Source of the DNA: Wurfbainia villosa
Lineage: Eukaryota; Streptophyta; Magnoliopsida; Zingiberales; Zingiberaceae
Length of the DNA: 64,000 bases
Assembly (NCBI GenBank): GCA_025175895.1
Contig: CM046007.1
Location: 26,369,913-26,433,912 of the forward strand
Direction of reading: 5' to 3'
The number at the start of each line of letters is the position of its first letter. The stretch's first letter is position 1. Below the pieces are notes generated by a model. It saw nothing but the letters and a program-made list of their open reading frames with translations. It ran no database searches and was not told the DNA's origin. Below, piece after piece: positions 35,266 through 47,743 of the stretch. The position numbers and the translations under genes are program-made.

Positions 35266-38200
35266 AATTTGTCATGAACTACAATATGAATGAAATTGAT
35301 AAGCCTTTACCTGAGATGCTGAGTACATTACGAACTGCTAAGCTCAACCTTAAGAAGGCAAAGCCTAGTACCATTATGATGGTGAACAAAGCCAAAGGCA
35401 AGAAAAAGCCTAAAGGTAAGGGTAAGACCCAAGTCAAAGGCAAAGGCAAGGCAAATGCATTGAAACTCAAAGGCGGAGTGCCTAAGTAGGGAACCTGCTT
35501 CCATTGTAATGAGACTGGACATTGGAAAAAGAACTGCAAGCTATACCTGGAAGAGGTGAAAAGGAAGAGAAGTGAGACTTCTGCCTCAGGTATATATGTT
35601 ATCGAAGTCAATTTATCTATCTCGTCTTCTTGGGTATTAGATACCGACTGTGCTTCTCACATTTGTACTAATGTGCAGGGCCTTCGAAAGACTAGATCAT
35701 TGACAAAGGGTGGAATGGACCTACGAGTAGGCAATGGAGCAAAAGTTGCTGCCATCGCTGTAAGGACATATTCTTTATCTTTGCCCACTGGGCTTATCTT
35801 AGAACTAGAAGATTGTTGTTATGTGTCTACCTTGACTAAGAACATTATCTTTGTTTCTTGTTTAGACAAGAAATCCCAGTCTATAACATAAATATCAAAC
35901 GGTTCAAATCTAATGATCTTAACAAAACATATCTCTGGCATTGTTGCCTGGGTAACGTAAATGAGAGTCGCATATCCCAACTCTATAAGGATGGACTTCT
36001 GGACTCATTTAATTTTGAATCATATGAGGTGTGTGAATCTTGTCTATTAGCCAAGATGACCAAGCATCCTTTTAGTGGACATAGCGAATGAGCTACTGAT
36101 TTGTTAGAACTCATACATATCAATGTATGTGGGCCTTTCAATGTAGCAGTTAGAGGAGGCTATCAGTACTTCATTACTTTTACTGATGATTTCGGTAGAT
36201 ATGAATATGTGTATCTTATGAAACACAAATCTAAATCCTTTGAAAAGTTCAAAGAATCAAGAATGAAGTACAAAATCAACTTGGTAAGAGTATTAAAGTG
36301 ATTCGATCAGATCAAGGTGGGGAATACTTTAGCCAAGATTTTTGTGACTATCTCGTTGAATTTGGGATTAGATCTCAACTCGCTCCACCTGGAACACCAC
36401 AGTGGAATGGTGTATCAGAAAGGAGAAATCGTACATTATTAGATATGGTACGATCCATGATGAGTCACACAAATCTTCCTTCTTTCTTCTGGGGATATGC
36501 TTTAGAGACGGCTGCTTTCACACTTAATCATGTCCCATCTAAGGCAGTCATAAAGACACCATATGCAATATGGACTGGAAAGAGTCCCAAGATATCTTTT
36601 ATGAAGATTTGGGGTTATGAGGCTTATATTCGACGTCAAGTCTCCGACAAACTAGTCCCCAAATCAGACAAGTGCTACTTTGTAGGATATCCTAAGTAAA
36701 TGAAAGGATATTACTTCTATAATCCTACACAAGGCAAAGTGTTTGTTGCAAGAAATGACGTATTTCTAGAAAGATAATTCATTTCAAGAAGAACTAGTGG
36801 GAGTAAAATCCATCTTGAAGAAGTTCAAGATATAGATAGCACTAAGATGGAAATTGAACAGGCACCACAAAGTATTGTGGATGATGACATTGTTGCACAA
36901 GAAGTTGTGGATCAACAACCTGTTCAAGTAGATCAACCTCTTCGCAGATCTGATAGGATACGTCGTCATCCTAAAAGATATTCATTTCTCCTATCTGATA
37001 AAGATGACGTTATGCTTGTTGAGTTAAATGAGCCTACATCCTATCAGGATGCTGTGATGAGCCCAAATTCTAAGAAATGGCTAGAAGCCATGAGGTTCGA
37101 AATTGAATTCATGTACACTAACCAAGTATGGACTTTGGTTGATCCACCTGAAGGGGTCAAACCCATTGGGTGTAAGTGGGTCTTTAAGAGAAAGACTGAC
37201 ATGGATAGTCTTATGCATACCTATAAAGGGTGATTGGTAGCTAAAGGTTTCAAGCAGATTCATGGTATTGACTATGATGAAACTTTTTCACCAGTTACAA
37301 TGCATAAGTCCATTCGGATCATGCTTGCTATTGCAGATTACCACGATTATGAGATCTGGAAAATGGATGTCAAAATTGCATTTCTGAATAGAAACCTACT
37401 CGAGGATGTGTACATGACACAACCTGAGGATTTTGTAGATCCAAAGCATGCTGGCAAGATATACAAGCTGCAATGGTCCATTTATGATTTAAAGCAAGCA
37501 TCTAGAAGCTAGATTCTTCGATTCGATGATGCGATCAAAAAGTTTGGTATCATCAAGAATGAAGATGAACCTTGTGTCTACAAGATGGTTAGTGGGAGCA
37601 TAGTTATCTTTCTTATCTTGTATGTTGATGACATACTTCATTTTGGAAACGACATCCCTATACTATAGTCTGTGAAGACTTGGATTAGGAATTGTTTCTC
37701 AATAAAGGACTTAGGTGAAGCAGCCTACATTTTAGGCATTAAGATCTATAGAGATAGATCTAAGAGATTGCTTGACATAATTCAGAGTGTATACATTGAC
37801 AAGGTGCTTAAATGATTTGCCATGAAGAATTCCAAGAAGGGATTTCTGCCAAAGTCACAAGGTGTGAGCCTTTCGAAGGCTCAATGCCCTTCTTCTAAGA
37901 AAGAAAGGGAACGCATGGATCAGATCCCTTATGCATCTGCTATAGGGTCTATTATGTACGCCATGTTATGCACTCGTCCTGATGTCTCGTATGCTTTAAG
38001 CATGATGAGCATGTACCACTCAGATCCAAGTGATAGTCACTAGAAAGTCGTCAAGAATATTCTTAAGTACTTGAGAAGAACTAAAGAATATTTCTTGATA
38101 TTTGGAGGCAATGAGGAGCTCGATGTAAAGGGTTACAGCGATGATAGCTTTCAAACAGATAAGGACGACTACAAATCACAATCAGGGTATTATTTTTTTT

Positions 38201-38610
38201 TAAATGGTGGTGTTGTGAGCTGGAAGAGTTCAAAGCAAGATACAATCGCGCATTCTACTACAGAGGTCGAGTATATTGCTGCTTCAGATGCGACAAAAAA
38301 GGTTGTTTGGATCAGGAAGTTTGTTTTGGAGTGTGGTGTAGTTCCTAGCATTGTGAGCCCTATAGAGCTTTATTATGACAACAACGGGGCTATAGCATAG
38401 GCTAAGGAACCTCATTCTCACCAGCGTTCCAAATATATACTACGGTGGTATCACCTCATTCGAGAGATCATCGATAGAGGAGATGTGCGGATATGCAGCG
38501 TAGATATTGATGCTAACATTGCAGATCCCTTGACCAAGGCTTTGGCATAGAGGAAGCATGATGGTCATACTAGATCACTCGGTCTTAGAGATTACAGTGA
38601 TTGGCACTAG
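35266..38610 (+). pseudogene. gag-pol: Element H2 gag (C-terminal), protease, integrase, RT, RNase H
   Basis: It begins inside gag (MNYNMNEIDKPLPE). A zinc knuckle CFHCNETGHWKKNC follows a stop at 35487-35489. The protease site is DTD instead of DTG (~35640). A deletion near 35872 fuses the protease end to the GAG-pre-integrase segment. The integrase has RSDQGGEYFS, NGVSERRNRT and WGYALETAAFTLN (36298-36699). The RT carries YDETFSPV and an intact YVDD at 37621-37632. RNase H has GYSDDSFQTDKDD, EVEYIAASDATKK, YYDNNGAIA and the end ...SDWH at 38608-38610. Stops at 36699, 37231, 37510, 37666, 37813, 38041, 38398 and others. Nearly the whole pol is present, but it is heavily decayed. Confidence 0.92.
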
Positions 38611-38611
38611 T

Positions 38612-38624
38612 CTTAGTGGGAGAT
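38612..38624 (+). other. Element H2 polypurine tract
   Basis: CTTAGTGGGAGAT immediately before LTR2. Confidence 0.8.
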
Positions 38625-40242
38625 TGTTAGTGCTAGCCCTTAGTGTCAATTATAGAGGAGATGATTGATTAGGAATTATATGTATCATATTTCATTAATA
38701 ACAGGCAAGGTTTTCTTATTATATTATTTCTTATATGTGTTATATGAATAATATAATAGTGTCCTTTAATAGTAGGTTCAGGTTTATAGTATATCAATTG
38801 GTTGAATTGATAGTGAGAGCCTATAGACATATAAATATATATAGAACACTACTCTTAACTATTCCTAGTCGAATATTAATATGCAAGGACAATATTAATG
38901 AATAGAGACTAGCATGTCGGTCAATTGATGACTTAATCTCAGAAGTCATGGATATGTGATATCAAGTTGACACATGGGTACATATTAGAGACTATGTACT
39001 GAATTGACCCGTCATGAAAATATTTCATGGATTATTATATGAGTGTCATAAACATTCTCATGTGACTATTGGTATGAATAATCCCTAGACCTGAAGTCAC
39101 TACGATTCCTTACATAATGAGTTGTATACTTTGGCTTCGTCAAACGTCACCCGTAAGAGGGTGACTATAAAGGCGATCACTGGGTATGCAATAAGTTATG
39201 CGGAGGGATGTGAGTGATGTAGATGGGATCTATCCCTTCCATATAACGAAAGTGATATCTATGGGCCCCTTGATAGAGTAGGAATGCTAAAATGCATGGT
39301 CATGCTCAAATAAGACAATATGAGATATTGAGATTATTTGGTTGAGTAGTCTACTTGGAGATCAAGAAACTCATGATTGATAAGAGGATGACACAGTCTA
39401 TGCCTCATTTATCAATCTAAATATTAAGGATAGAAGGACTGAGTCATACAAGATAGTAGTCACGAAAAGGTTATGTCGGATCTTGACATTCTCGTCACTT
39501 GGATAGCAATGATGTATTGCTAGATGTCGCTCATTGCTTATGTCACTAAAAGGGTTTTAGAAACATTGCCAACGTTACGAGAACCTATTGGGTCACACGC
39601 TTTGGACATGTGAGTTGGAGATAGCTCATGGGACTCGAGGTATACTCAATGGATTTGATCCGAGTTAGACTCAAGTCAAATTCAAATTGAGTAGGACTCA
39701 AGGTATACTCAATGAATTTGACCCGAGTTATACTCAAGTTAAATTCGAATTGAGTGAGACTCACCATTAAGAAGGGTTGCATGATCATTAAGATGGGATT
39801 AATGAGTTATTAATTCCATGGAAACCAACAGTCACAAACCCTTCATATTCAATGGTTGAATATAAAAGGGATTAGATGAGACTTAGTGTTTTCGGTGGTT
39901 GTTTTTATAGACTCTTGAGTGTGATCTTCTTCTCCTTCTTGTTCTCCCTCCTTGGCCGAACCAACATCTTGTGGCTAGCACCATAGTTTGGTTCCTCTTC
40001 ATCTCATGGTTCATGTGGATATCGTGGAGGCACGGACATCCTGACCGCACTAATATCCGGACACCTTGCACGCAAGTGTTGCTGATGGGATTGTGAATGG
40101 CTCGCATCGAAGGTAATTACGAATCTCATAGGATAGAATCGATTAAACGAGCATGGTTTCTGCATGGATCTCTGGAGGGATCCTACTTTTCTGCTATTTA
40201 TGTACTTGTAAAATGTTTTCGAGAGTGCATTGATTCCCTACA
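38625..40242 (+). repeat. LTR2: Angela-like LTR shared by H2 (upstream) and H3 (downstream)
   Basis: tgttagtgctag...attccctaca, 1618 bp. It follows H2's PPT as a 3' LTR would, and is followed one base later by a PBS and a gag leader as a 5' LTR would be. It therefore terminates one coding unit and starts another. Confidence 0.88.
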
Positions 40243-40243
40243 G

Positions 40244-40255
40244 TGGTATCAGAGC
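40244..40255 (+). other. Primer-binding site after LTR2
   Basis: TGGTATCAGAGC, one base after the LTR end; plus orientation. Confidence 0.93.
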
Positions 40256-40256
40256 C

Positions 40257-41521
40257 ACTTGTGAAAACAATACTCGTTTTTAGTTGTTATATGTGATATA
40301 AGTTAGAACATATTTTATTATGATATGCATGTTGTTCTGGGCTCACATAGAAGCCGAGAAGAAAGTCTGGCGAGCGGGTTTTTCTTGAAGAAGACTAAGG
40401 AGTGGGCTGAGCCGATCGGACTATGTCGGTCGGATGGTGCCGAGCGGACCTGATCGATCGGATGGTCTCGGGTTCATAGTGATGAACAGAATGGGCAACG
40501 ACTCATTCAATGAGTCTATAAAATAATTTTTCATCGGGGGCCCTGCGGCTCATATATCATGCTTAGGATCATAATAAATTTTCCTATCATTACTGTTTTT
40601 AATGTTATATGACATGGTGCATGGTTATGACCCCTAACCCAATGTGATTGGATATGTGTGTGTTTGTTGTAATTCATAATACGACCTGTGTGTCGTGCCT
40701 TTCAACTTCATTATTCTGGTTCTAAAATTAGATTACCCTCGAATGTAACTCGAGGTTTCTTTTAATTGTAATGTCTAGAATAGTTCTAGACTGCTGGAGG
40801 ACGGTGCAAAGGAAGAAAGCCAACAACACATGACGACCATAGAAGACTTGAAGAAGATGCTATTCCCTAAGTTGACCATTCACTCTTCTCATTGGCTTGA
40901 GAAGATCATAGAAAAGGGTCATAACCATGTCACATTTCTTTATGCTTATATGTGATGCATGTGATGCTTGTGCGTAGTTAATTGTCAAATAATTAGGTCA
41001 CTTATTATATGCCTACCAAAGTTTAATACTTACTATTACCTTGTTCAATTGTAGCACGTTTGCTAAAGTAAAGTTACTCGATTTACCTCGGTAAAGTGCG
41101 ACAGGACAATTGTGATGTCCGACTATTAAACCTTGGGTTTGACTTAACTAAGCTCTACAATTAGATTGATGAACTTAGAGGCATAGCTTATATGGGACAT
41201 CTACCTACATTATACAAATCTTGGTTGATTAGCCAAAGCTAACTCAAGATGAGTGGTAATTTAAAAGGATATTTCATGCGATTGGCACAATGAACAAATA
41301 ATATTGTTCATATAAATATACAAGAGTTACATTAGATATAATTTGTACAAGTTACCTATCTAAATTATACGAGTCTTGGGTGATTAGCCAAAGCTTACTC
41401 AAGATATGATATAATATTGATCTTGTCTCACATTGTTACCAGTGGAAGAATCATTTAATTAAAGGCCTAATTAAATGATTAAAATATGATACATTTCTAT
41501 ATTTCTGTATTCTAGATCACC
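40257..41521 (+). other. Leader of unit H3
   Basis: Non-coding leader similar in parts to the B leader read in reverse. A GC-rich stretch at about 40345-40490, with repeated tcggatggt and gatcggac words, differs in composition from its AT-rich surroundings and may be a foreign insertion. No gene seen. Confidence 0.65.
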
Positions 41522-42345
41522 ATGTCATCAAATACGTCAAACACACTCTCTCTACGATCTGTCATTGATAAGGACAAGCTCACTGGAGCTAATTTCCTGG
41601 ATTGGTACAGGAACTTGAGGATAGTCCTCAAGCAAGAATGCAAACTGTATATCCTAGAGCAATCCATTCTTGACCCACCCACCCCTACGACCACTCGTGC
41701 TGACAGAGATGCTATAAGAAGCATCAATATGACGCACTGGATGTGTCATGCCTTATGCTTGCCACCATGAATTCTGAGCTTCAAAAGCAACATGAGAACA
41801 TGGATGTCTATGGTATGATTGAGCATCTGAAACAACTATATCAGGGACAAGCAAGGCATGAGAGATACGAAGTGTCAAAGGCTTTGTTTCAATGCAAGAT
41901 GCAAGAAGGAATTCCCGTAGGTACTCATGTACTCAAGATGATTGGGTACATTCAGAACCTAGAGAGATTCAGATTTCCATTGGGCCAAGAGCTGACCACT
42001 GACCTTGTTCTACTATCACTGCCAGAAGGCTACAGTCAATTTGTCATGAACTACAACATGAATGAAATTGACAAGCCTTTACCTGAGATGCTGCTCAACC
42101 TTAAGAAGGCAAAGCCTAGTACCATTATGATGGTGAACAATGATAAAGGCAAGCAGAAGCCTAAGGTAAGGGTAAGACCCAAGTTAAAGGCAAAGGCAAG
42201 GCAAATGCATTGAAACCCAAAGACGGAGTGCCGAAGGAGGGAACCTTCTTCCATTGTAATGAGACTGGACATTGGAAAAGGAACTGTAACCTATACTTAG
42301 AAGAGTTGAAAAGGAAGAGAAGTGAGAGAAGTGCCTCAGGTATTG
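41522..42345 (+). pseudogene. gag: Unit H3 gag, truncated by K2
   Basis: The ATG at 41522 opens MSSNTSNTLSLRS with KDKLTGANFLDWYRNLRIVLK, the Angela/BARE-1 Gag start. A frameshift near 41740 moves the frame; the next piece (41743-42213) has MLATMNSELQKQHENMD, HVLKMIGYIQNLERF and MNYNMNEIDKPLPE. A second shift near 42170 precedes the zinc knuckle FHCNETGHWKRNC (first Cys changed to Phe). The sequence ends at SASGI, where the K2 LTR was inserted. H2 has the closest gag (shared KAKPSTIMMVN). Confidence 0.9.
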
Positions 42346-42752
42346 TTGGGATGTATACTAAAAAGTCTATCTTTTGTATGAACATTTTTATTTTTGAAAT
42401 AAGAATCACATGATCATTATTTTCATATTTATGGTTATGCATATTGTCTGATACATTACATTGTAGATAACATGGTGTGTAGTGTCACACAGGAGATCAT
42501 GTTATCAGTTCCTTGTAGAGTATAAGTAGAGGGTCACAACCGAGATGATTTTGGACAAACCATTAGTATGATTGTAGTGTGATTTGGTATTAGTTTATCT
42601 TGACCATAGAATTACACTAGTACACTTTGTGTGTATTGAGCAGGACCAACTTAGAGGTCATTCAATTTATTGCTGACTACATAATTGAATCGGACCTCAG
42701 ATATTATGGTGTACATGCTCTTAATCTCGATATAATAATGGGCATATGTACT
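42346..42752 (+). repeat. K2: F-type LTR fragment (U3 part)
   Basis: It starts tgttgggatgtatact and follows the first ~410 bp of the F LTR (44644 onward), to gggcatatgtact, where Sirevirus L begins. The remainder is not seen on the other side of L. Confidence 0.88.
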
Positions 42753-43831
42753 TGTTGGATCAAGTGGATCACTAGAGGGGGGTGAATAGCGATAAAACTT
42801 TTTCGTTCGAGTAGACAATTAATCGTAGCGGAAGATAAATGAAAAATGAGACAAGAAGATTTTTTACTTGGTTCGTAGCCTTCGGCTACTACTCCAAGGC
42901 CCTAGTGGTCCTTGACCATGCACGGAGGGCAAAACACTAACGAACTCCTCCTCGTTGGAGGTAGGAGTTAATCGAATACAAGAAAACACAAAAGCTAGAG
43001 GTAGAGGGGCACTCCCCCTCTTCTCGTTACGATAAAAAGAAAGCTCCGAGACAATAATATTAAAGAAACAATCTAGATTAAGCTTATACCGACGAATAAG
43101 AAAATGAGAACTCAAGAATAGATCGTCGGAGTAGTAGCACTTCATCGTCGGAGAGTCGTAGCATTGCGGAGGCTTTTGAGAACTTAGAATTGATTAGAAA
43201 ACCCTAGGAGAGGCCCTCCTTTTATAGCCTTTGAGCCCCTTCTCGAGAGGAACTTCAGCCAATGAGATTTGAGCACTGATCCCCTTGAAATGAGGTGATA
43301 AGCCTTGACTCCTCGAAGCTAATCCTTGACCATCAGTCGACTGATGGCAACATCAATCGAATGTTGACCGCAGGTAGTCGACTGATGGACGGTAGTCAAG
43401 TCCTCCAAGCTGGCAGTCGACTGATGCTAGCTTCAAGTCAAAATTAGCTTAATAAAAATATTATTTCGACGGTCGCTGACCGTCTGATCTCGACCTAGAC
43501 CATCCATGGAATGTCTTTGGTCAGATCTACACTTAAGACCATCCCCGTAAGGAGAATACGACCTCTCACACACACACACACGAGCTTACCTCGATACTTA
43601 CTATGTCGCTTTCGCTTTCGGCCTTCCACTCGATTCCTTCAGCTTCCTCCGAAATCACTCGAGTTTTGCCCGACCACCGCGTCTTCCTCCGGGTGTCGCT
43701 AGCCTTCAGCTCCAGTGTTGGCACTTTTCTGCACACTCAATTTAGCTCGTGAGATAACAATATGAGCTTAACTTTGTATCGTTTGCTATAATCAAAACTC
43801 AGGTTCGACTTAGATGTCTACTGCACCAACA
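42753..43831 (-). repeat. Element L 3' LTR (Sirevirus)
   Basis: tgttggatcaag...gcaccaaca, 1079 bp, next to the PPT at 43832. It is the same family as Q's LTR (57189-58274). Reverse TATA box at 43218-43226, palindromes upstream at 43330-43430, and a short (CA)n near 43570. The left flank is gtact. Confidence 0.9.
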
Positions 43832-44643
43832 ATCTCCCCCTTTTTGATCTATGGCAAACCCACATACAAAGTTAAGAAGATAATATGCATGAAGAATTAT
43901 AATATGCATGAGAAACAAGAATAATAAAGATTAAGTAGGAGTAGTAAGGATTTTCTTCAAGTACTCCCCCTTGAGGAAACCTCCCCCTTGACCGAGAGTG
44001 AGTCTTGAAAGAAAACCTTAATCCTCCCCCTTGATGGTTGCTATTTAGGAATAGTTTAAGTAATTACTTAAAGTTGGCCTTAGTAAAATGTTTAAGTTAA
44101 GAGAACTCCTTAACTTGGCCCTTTCTCCCCCTTTCATAAGTAAAGCATTAACGTTTGGCCATAGTATTAAAAATAAGTTTAAGTTAAGAATTTCTCTTAA
44201 TTTGGCCTTTATTTCCTTTTTGTTAACTCAAACAAGTTAAGATGCACAAATTAAAGTTAAGTAAATTTTCAAAAACTTAAAGTTAAGTGAACATTTACTT
44301 AACTTTTGGCCATGTGAATAAGTATGAAGTGAGTTAAGTTATCAAAAATTTTGATCCCTTACCTTAACTTTGGCATTTTTCTCTCCCTTTTGCCATATAT
44401 CGAAAAGAGTGGGGGTGTTTGAAAAAATATAGGTATTAAATTTAAAGTCCAAGCATTTTCCATATTATTTTGAAAATAATATACTGAAAATAAGCTCATC
44501 TATAAAATGTTTGACTCTTATTTGACTTGATGATATGAAAGATCAACAAGTCCTGGTCAGAGTCGATTAATATATATGATTATACTCCGTGGTTCATGGC
44601 GATGCACTAGCTCTACATTTGGAACCAGGAGTAAGGTCCTAAC
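43832..44643 (-). other. Element L non-coding region with multiple PPT-like tracts
   Basis: CTCCCCC tracts occur at about 43834, 43965, 43981, 44024 and 44125. The first is the PPT of L. Between them lie repeats of taaagttaag words. No reading frame. The sequence is interrupted at 44643 by F and continues at 53710. Confidence 0.8.
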
Positions 44644-45589
44644 TGTTGGAATGTATACTGAAAGTCTAGCTCTTTTTGTATGAACATTTTATTTTGAAAT
44701 AAGAATCACATGATCATTATTTGCACTTTATATATGTGTGCATATTGTCTAATATTTTACATTGTAGATAACATGGTGCTTGGTGTGGCACAGAAGATCA
44801 TGTTATCAGTTCCTTGTAAAATATAAGTAGAGGCTCACAACCAAGATGATTTTGGACAAACCATTGGCATGGTTGTAGTGTAGCTTGGTATTGTTTTGTC
44901 TTGAACATAGAGTTACACTGGTACACTTAGGTGTATTGAGCAGGACCGACATAAAGGTGATTCAATTTAGTACTGACTACATGATTGAATCGGACCTCGG
45001 ATATTATGTTGTACATGCTCTTAATCCCGATATAATAACGGGCACATGTACTTAGTATTTATTTCTTTGATTTACTAGTGGGTGAGATTTAGATGGATTA
45101 AATTAATATGCCCGGTAAGTTGGAAAATAATATTATTTACATGGTATGTCGTTGATTATAGGAGGAAACTGTGTCCTATATATTAGGTTGATGATGTCCC
45201 CTTGAGGAGCTCATAAAGTTCATCACGAACTCCAAACCTTTGGTTGACTTAGTCAACGTGATGATAAGGTTGAGTGGTACTACTCGAGGAATTAGATGTT
45301 AATTAATTGATGGTCAGTAAATCAATTAATTGACGGACATTCGATATCTTAAACATGGGGAGATTAATGTACGAATAATATATGGAGCCCATATTAATTT
45401 ATGGGGGTTGGTGAGGTAGTTCAATGATGATCCTCTAGTGGAATGGAACATCATTGATGGATCAAGTTTGTGTGGTTCCAATCAATCGGGTGGCCAAGAC
45501 CCAACTCCTCCTTATGGTCCCTATCGTAGCCTAATATAATCCTTGTGAAGTCTAGATCCAAGAATGTAAAACAAAACCTAGAACCAACA

Positions 45590-45815
45590 GTTGGGATTAA
45601 ATCCCTAAGATCCGATGGTTAGGATGAAACCCTAGAATCGACGGTTAGGATTGAATCCCTAGATCCGACGGTTGGGATAAAACCCTAGATCCGACGGTTG
45701 GGATGAAACCCTAGATCCGACGGTTGGGATGAAATCTTAGATCCGACGATTGGGATAAAACCCTAGATCCGACGGTCGAGATTAAATCCCTAGATCCGAC
45801 GGTGGAGATTAAAGG
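45590..45815. repeat. ~26-bp tandem repeat in F 5' LTR
   Basis: About eight units of gatccgacggttgggat plus aaaaccctaga-like sequence. The same array is in the 3' LTR (52610-52835) and, decayed, in K (25900-25990). It lies just upstream of the TATA box. Confidence 0.88.
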
Positions 45816-45832
45816 AGGCTTAAGCCCTATTC

Positions 45833-45840
45833 TATAAATA
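45833..45840 (+). promoter_or_regulatory. TATA box of F 5' LTR
   Basis: TATAAATA, conserved in the 3' LTR at 52855-52862, follows the tandem repeats. Confidence 0.7.
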
Positions 45841-46681
45841 GATGCTTAGGGTTGGGCGGCAAAAGGGATCAAGGGATCAAGGATTTGAATTAGAGAATTA
45901 GGGTTTGGCTCTTGGAGAGGTGGGCGGCTAGGGTTTGGAGCAAAAGTGGGCGGCAACTTTCTTCTTCCTTCTAGTTGTTGCCAGCGCCCAACTTCCACCA
46001 TCAATACTTGGCCGGCGCCCATCCTTAAGGCTTTTCTCTTCTTCCTTAGCCGGCGGTTCTCCTTCCATTGGTGGCCGGTGGTCTTCCTCCTTTTCTCCTT
46101 GGTGGCCGGCGGCAACTCCTTTACAAGTTGGCCGGCGCATCATCCATTGCTCCTTGGCCGGCGGTTGCACCAAATTCCCTAATTTGGTGGCCGGTTCTAG
46201 ATAGGAAAGGTATTTGTGAGTTCTTCTCTTTGTTCGCAGCGAACAAGGTAGAGAAGAAAGCGATCTAGAAGGCTTCTACTCGTGGAGGATCTTCGTCCAC
46301 ACGTCGTCCACGAGAAGGATAGGACATAGGATAGAAGATCGTAAGGTATAAAGTTATTTTAACTTTATTTACAGATCTGAATATATTCTTTAATATTTTG
46401 ATTATGCATGTGTGTGTATGAATATATATTGTATAATCATGGACCCCGAAGACAAACACAAAAACCGGCGATCCGTCCGTCGTCTCTTCCGCGGCTAACC
46501 AACTCGAAGAGTTGTGTTGCTTGAATAACTAGTTTGTTCAAGCGACCACTCAAGTTGTTAGCATGACGACGAATAGGTTGTGCTAAGGAAGCTCATCCCA
46601 TCCGGATTGATTCTTTCATTAGTGAAAATTTTAATCCGGGGACATGGGAGCCAATGAGCCTCCGAAGCGACTCCCAACAAG

Positions 46682-46693
46682 TGGTATCAGAGC
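46682..46693 (+). other. Element F primer-binding site
   Basis: TGGTATCAGAGC, two bases after the LTR end. Confidence 0.95.
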
Positions 46694-47743
46694 CACGGTT
46701 TTCGGTTTTGTGTGTTTTAGATTCGGTTAATTTTTTATGCACTTTTTCATATATTATATGTGCCGGATAATAGTAGGATATGCGTAGTTTAACTCTTTGG
46801 TTGCAGGCATAAGATCCGACTATTATGTCCATGTGTGTGTATGTGAATGGATGTGTGTAAAATTTTATTTTTTGAATCCTCGGGGTTGACGAGGCTAGAT
46901 TAGTATTTAATTTTTGTAATTAAATACGGCATTGTTTAGCCGCTCATTTTAGTTTACTTTCGATCTAGATGATTTGTACACTCCTTCGTGGAGTATAGGA
47001 TCGATGGATGTAAATTAAAATGTTTTATCTCGGCTCGGAACTCTTTGGTGACTTGCACACGGGAAAAGATGGAGCGGACGAGGTGGCGACACGACGGGAT
47101 GCATATTGGAGGACAATGCCATAATAGTTGGAAAAATTCTGTTTTTTCCATATTTATTGCTTATTTGTTTTATATGCATGTTGTGTATGTTTTAAAATTC
47201 CTCAATTTTAATTTACTAAGTGGGAGAGGGACATTTTAATTAATTCCCGCGGCCTCCATTACTATTTGACGTGTGATGCAACAAACTTGCGTGTTGGCTC
47301 TGAGTGCCTTCCTCCCCATCGGATGGGTTTGTTTGCGGATCACTAGGTCAAATAATGGTTATAGGAAATTATTAAGGAACATGTGTACTTCCCCATCGGT
47401 AAGGCACATAATCCGAAATAATTCCCTTAGTATCGTGTAATGGTGCACACTTAGATGCAAATTAAAAGTATCCTCCCCATCGGAGTCACTGCTTTTATTT
47501 GTAGGGCCAAAGAGGAACCAACTATTAATTTTATTTGTCAAAAAGTAAGGTTGACAAGATAATAAAATTAATGGGTAAAACCTCCTCTTACAAATGCAGA
47601 ATTCGTATACGTCCACACTATCGTGGCATGCGATATTCTCGGTGTTTTGAGGTGTTGGTTAATTTCGGAATTTTATTGTTTTTGAGGAATCAATAATATT
47701 TGAAATCTAATATTTTGATCATTGTGATTTTTAGGATTTTCAA
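46694..47743 (+). other. Element F untranslated leader
   Basis: About 1.05 kb without a convincing reading frame. The word cctccccatcgg(a) recurs near 47312 and 47470 and, as cttccccatcgg, near 47386. tttttaggattttcaa lies just before the gag ATG. Confidence 0.75.

Larger units (their letters stand above)
44644..46679 (+). repeat. Element F 5' LTR
   Basis: tgttggaatg...ctcccaaca. By eye it is about 98% identical to the 3' LTR. Most differences are transitions, apart from a changed patch near 45225-45240. Small mirrored frames at 45846-46268 lie in a region of tggccggcgg repeats present in both LTRs and are not genes. Confidence 0.95.

Noticed and set aside
45846..46268. Overlapping frames on both strands at 45846-46268 and 52868-53293
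   Set aside because: The same sequence in both F LTRs, around tggccggcgg repeats; more likely LTR sequence than a gene.
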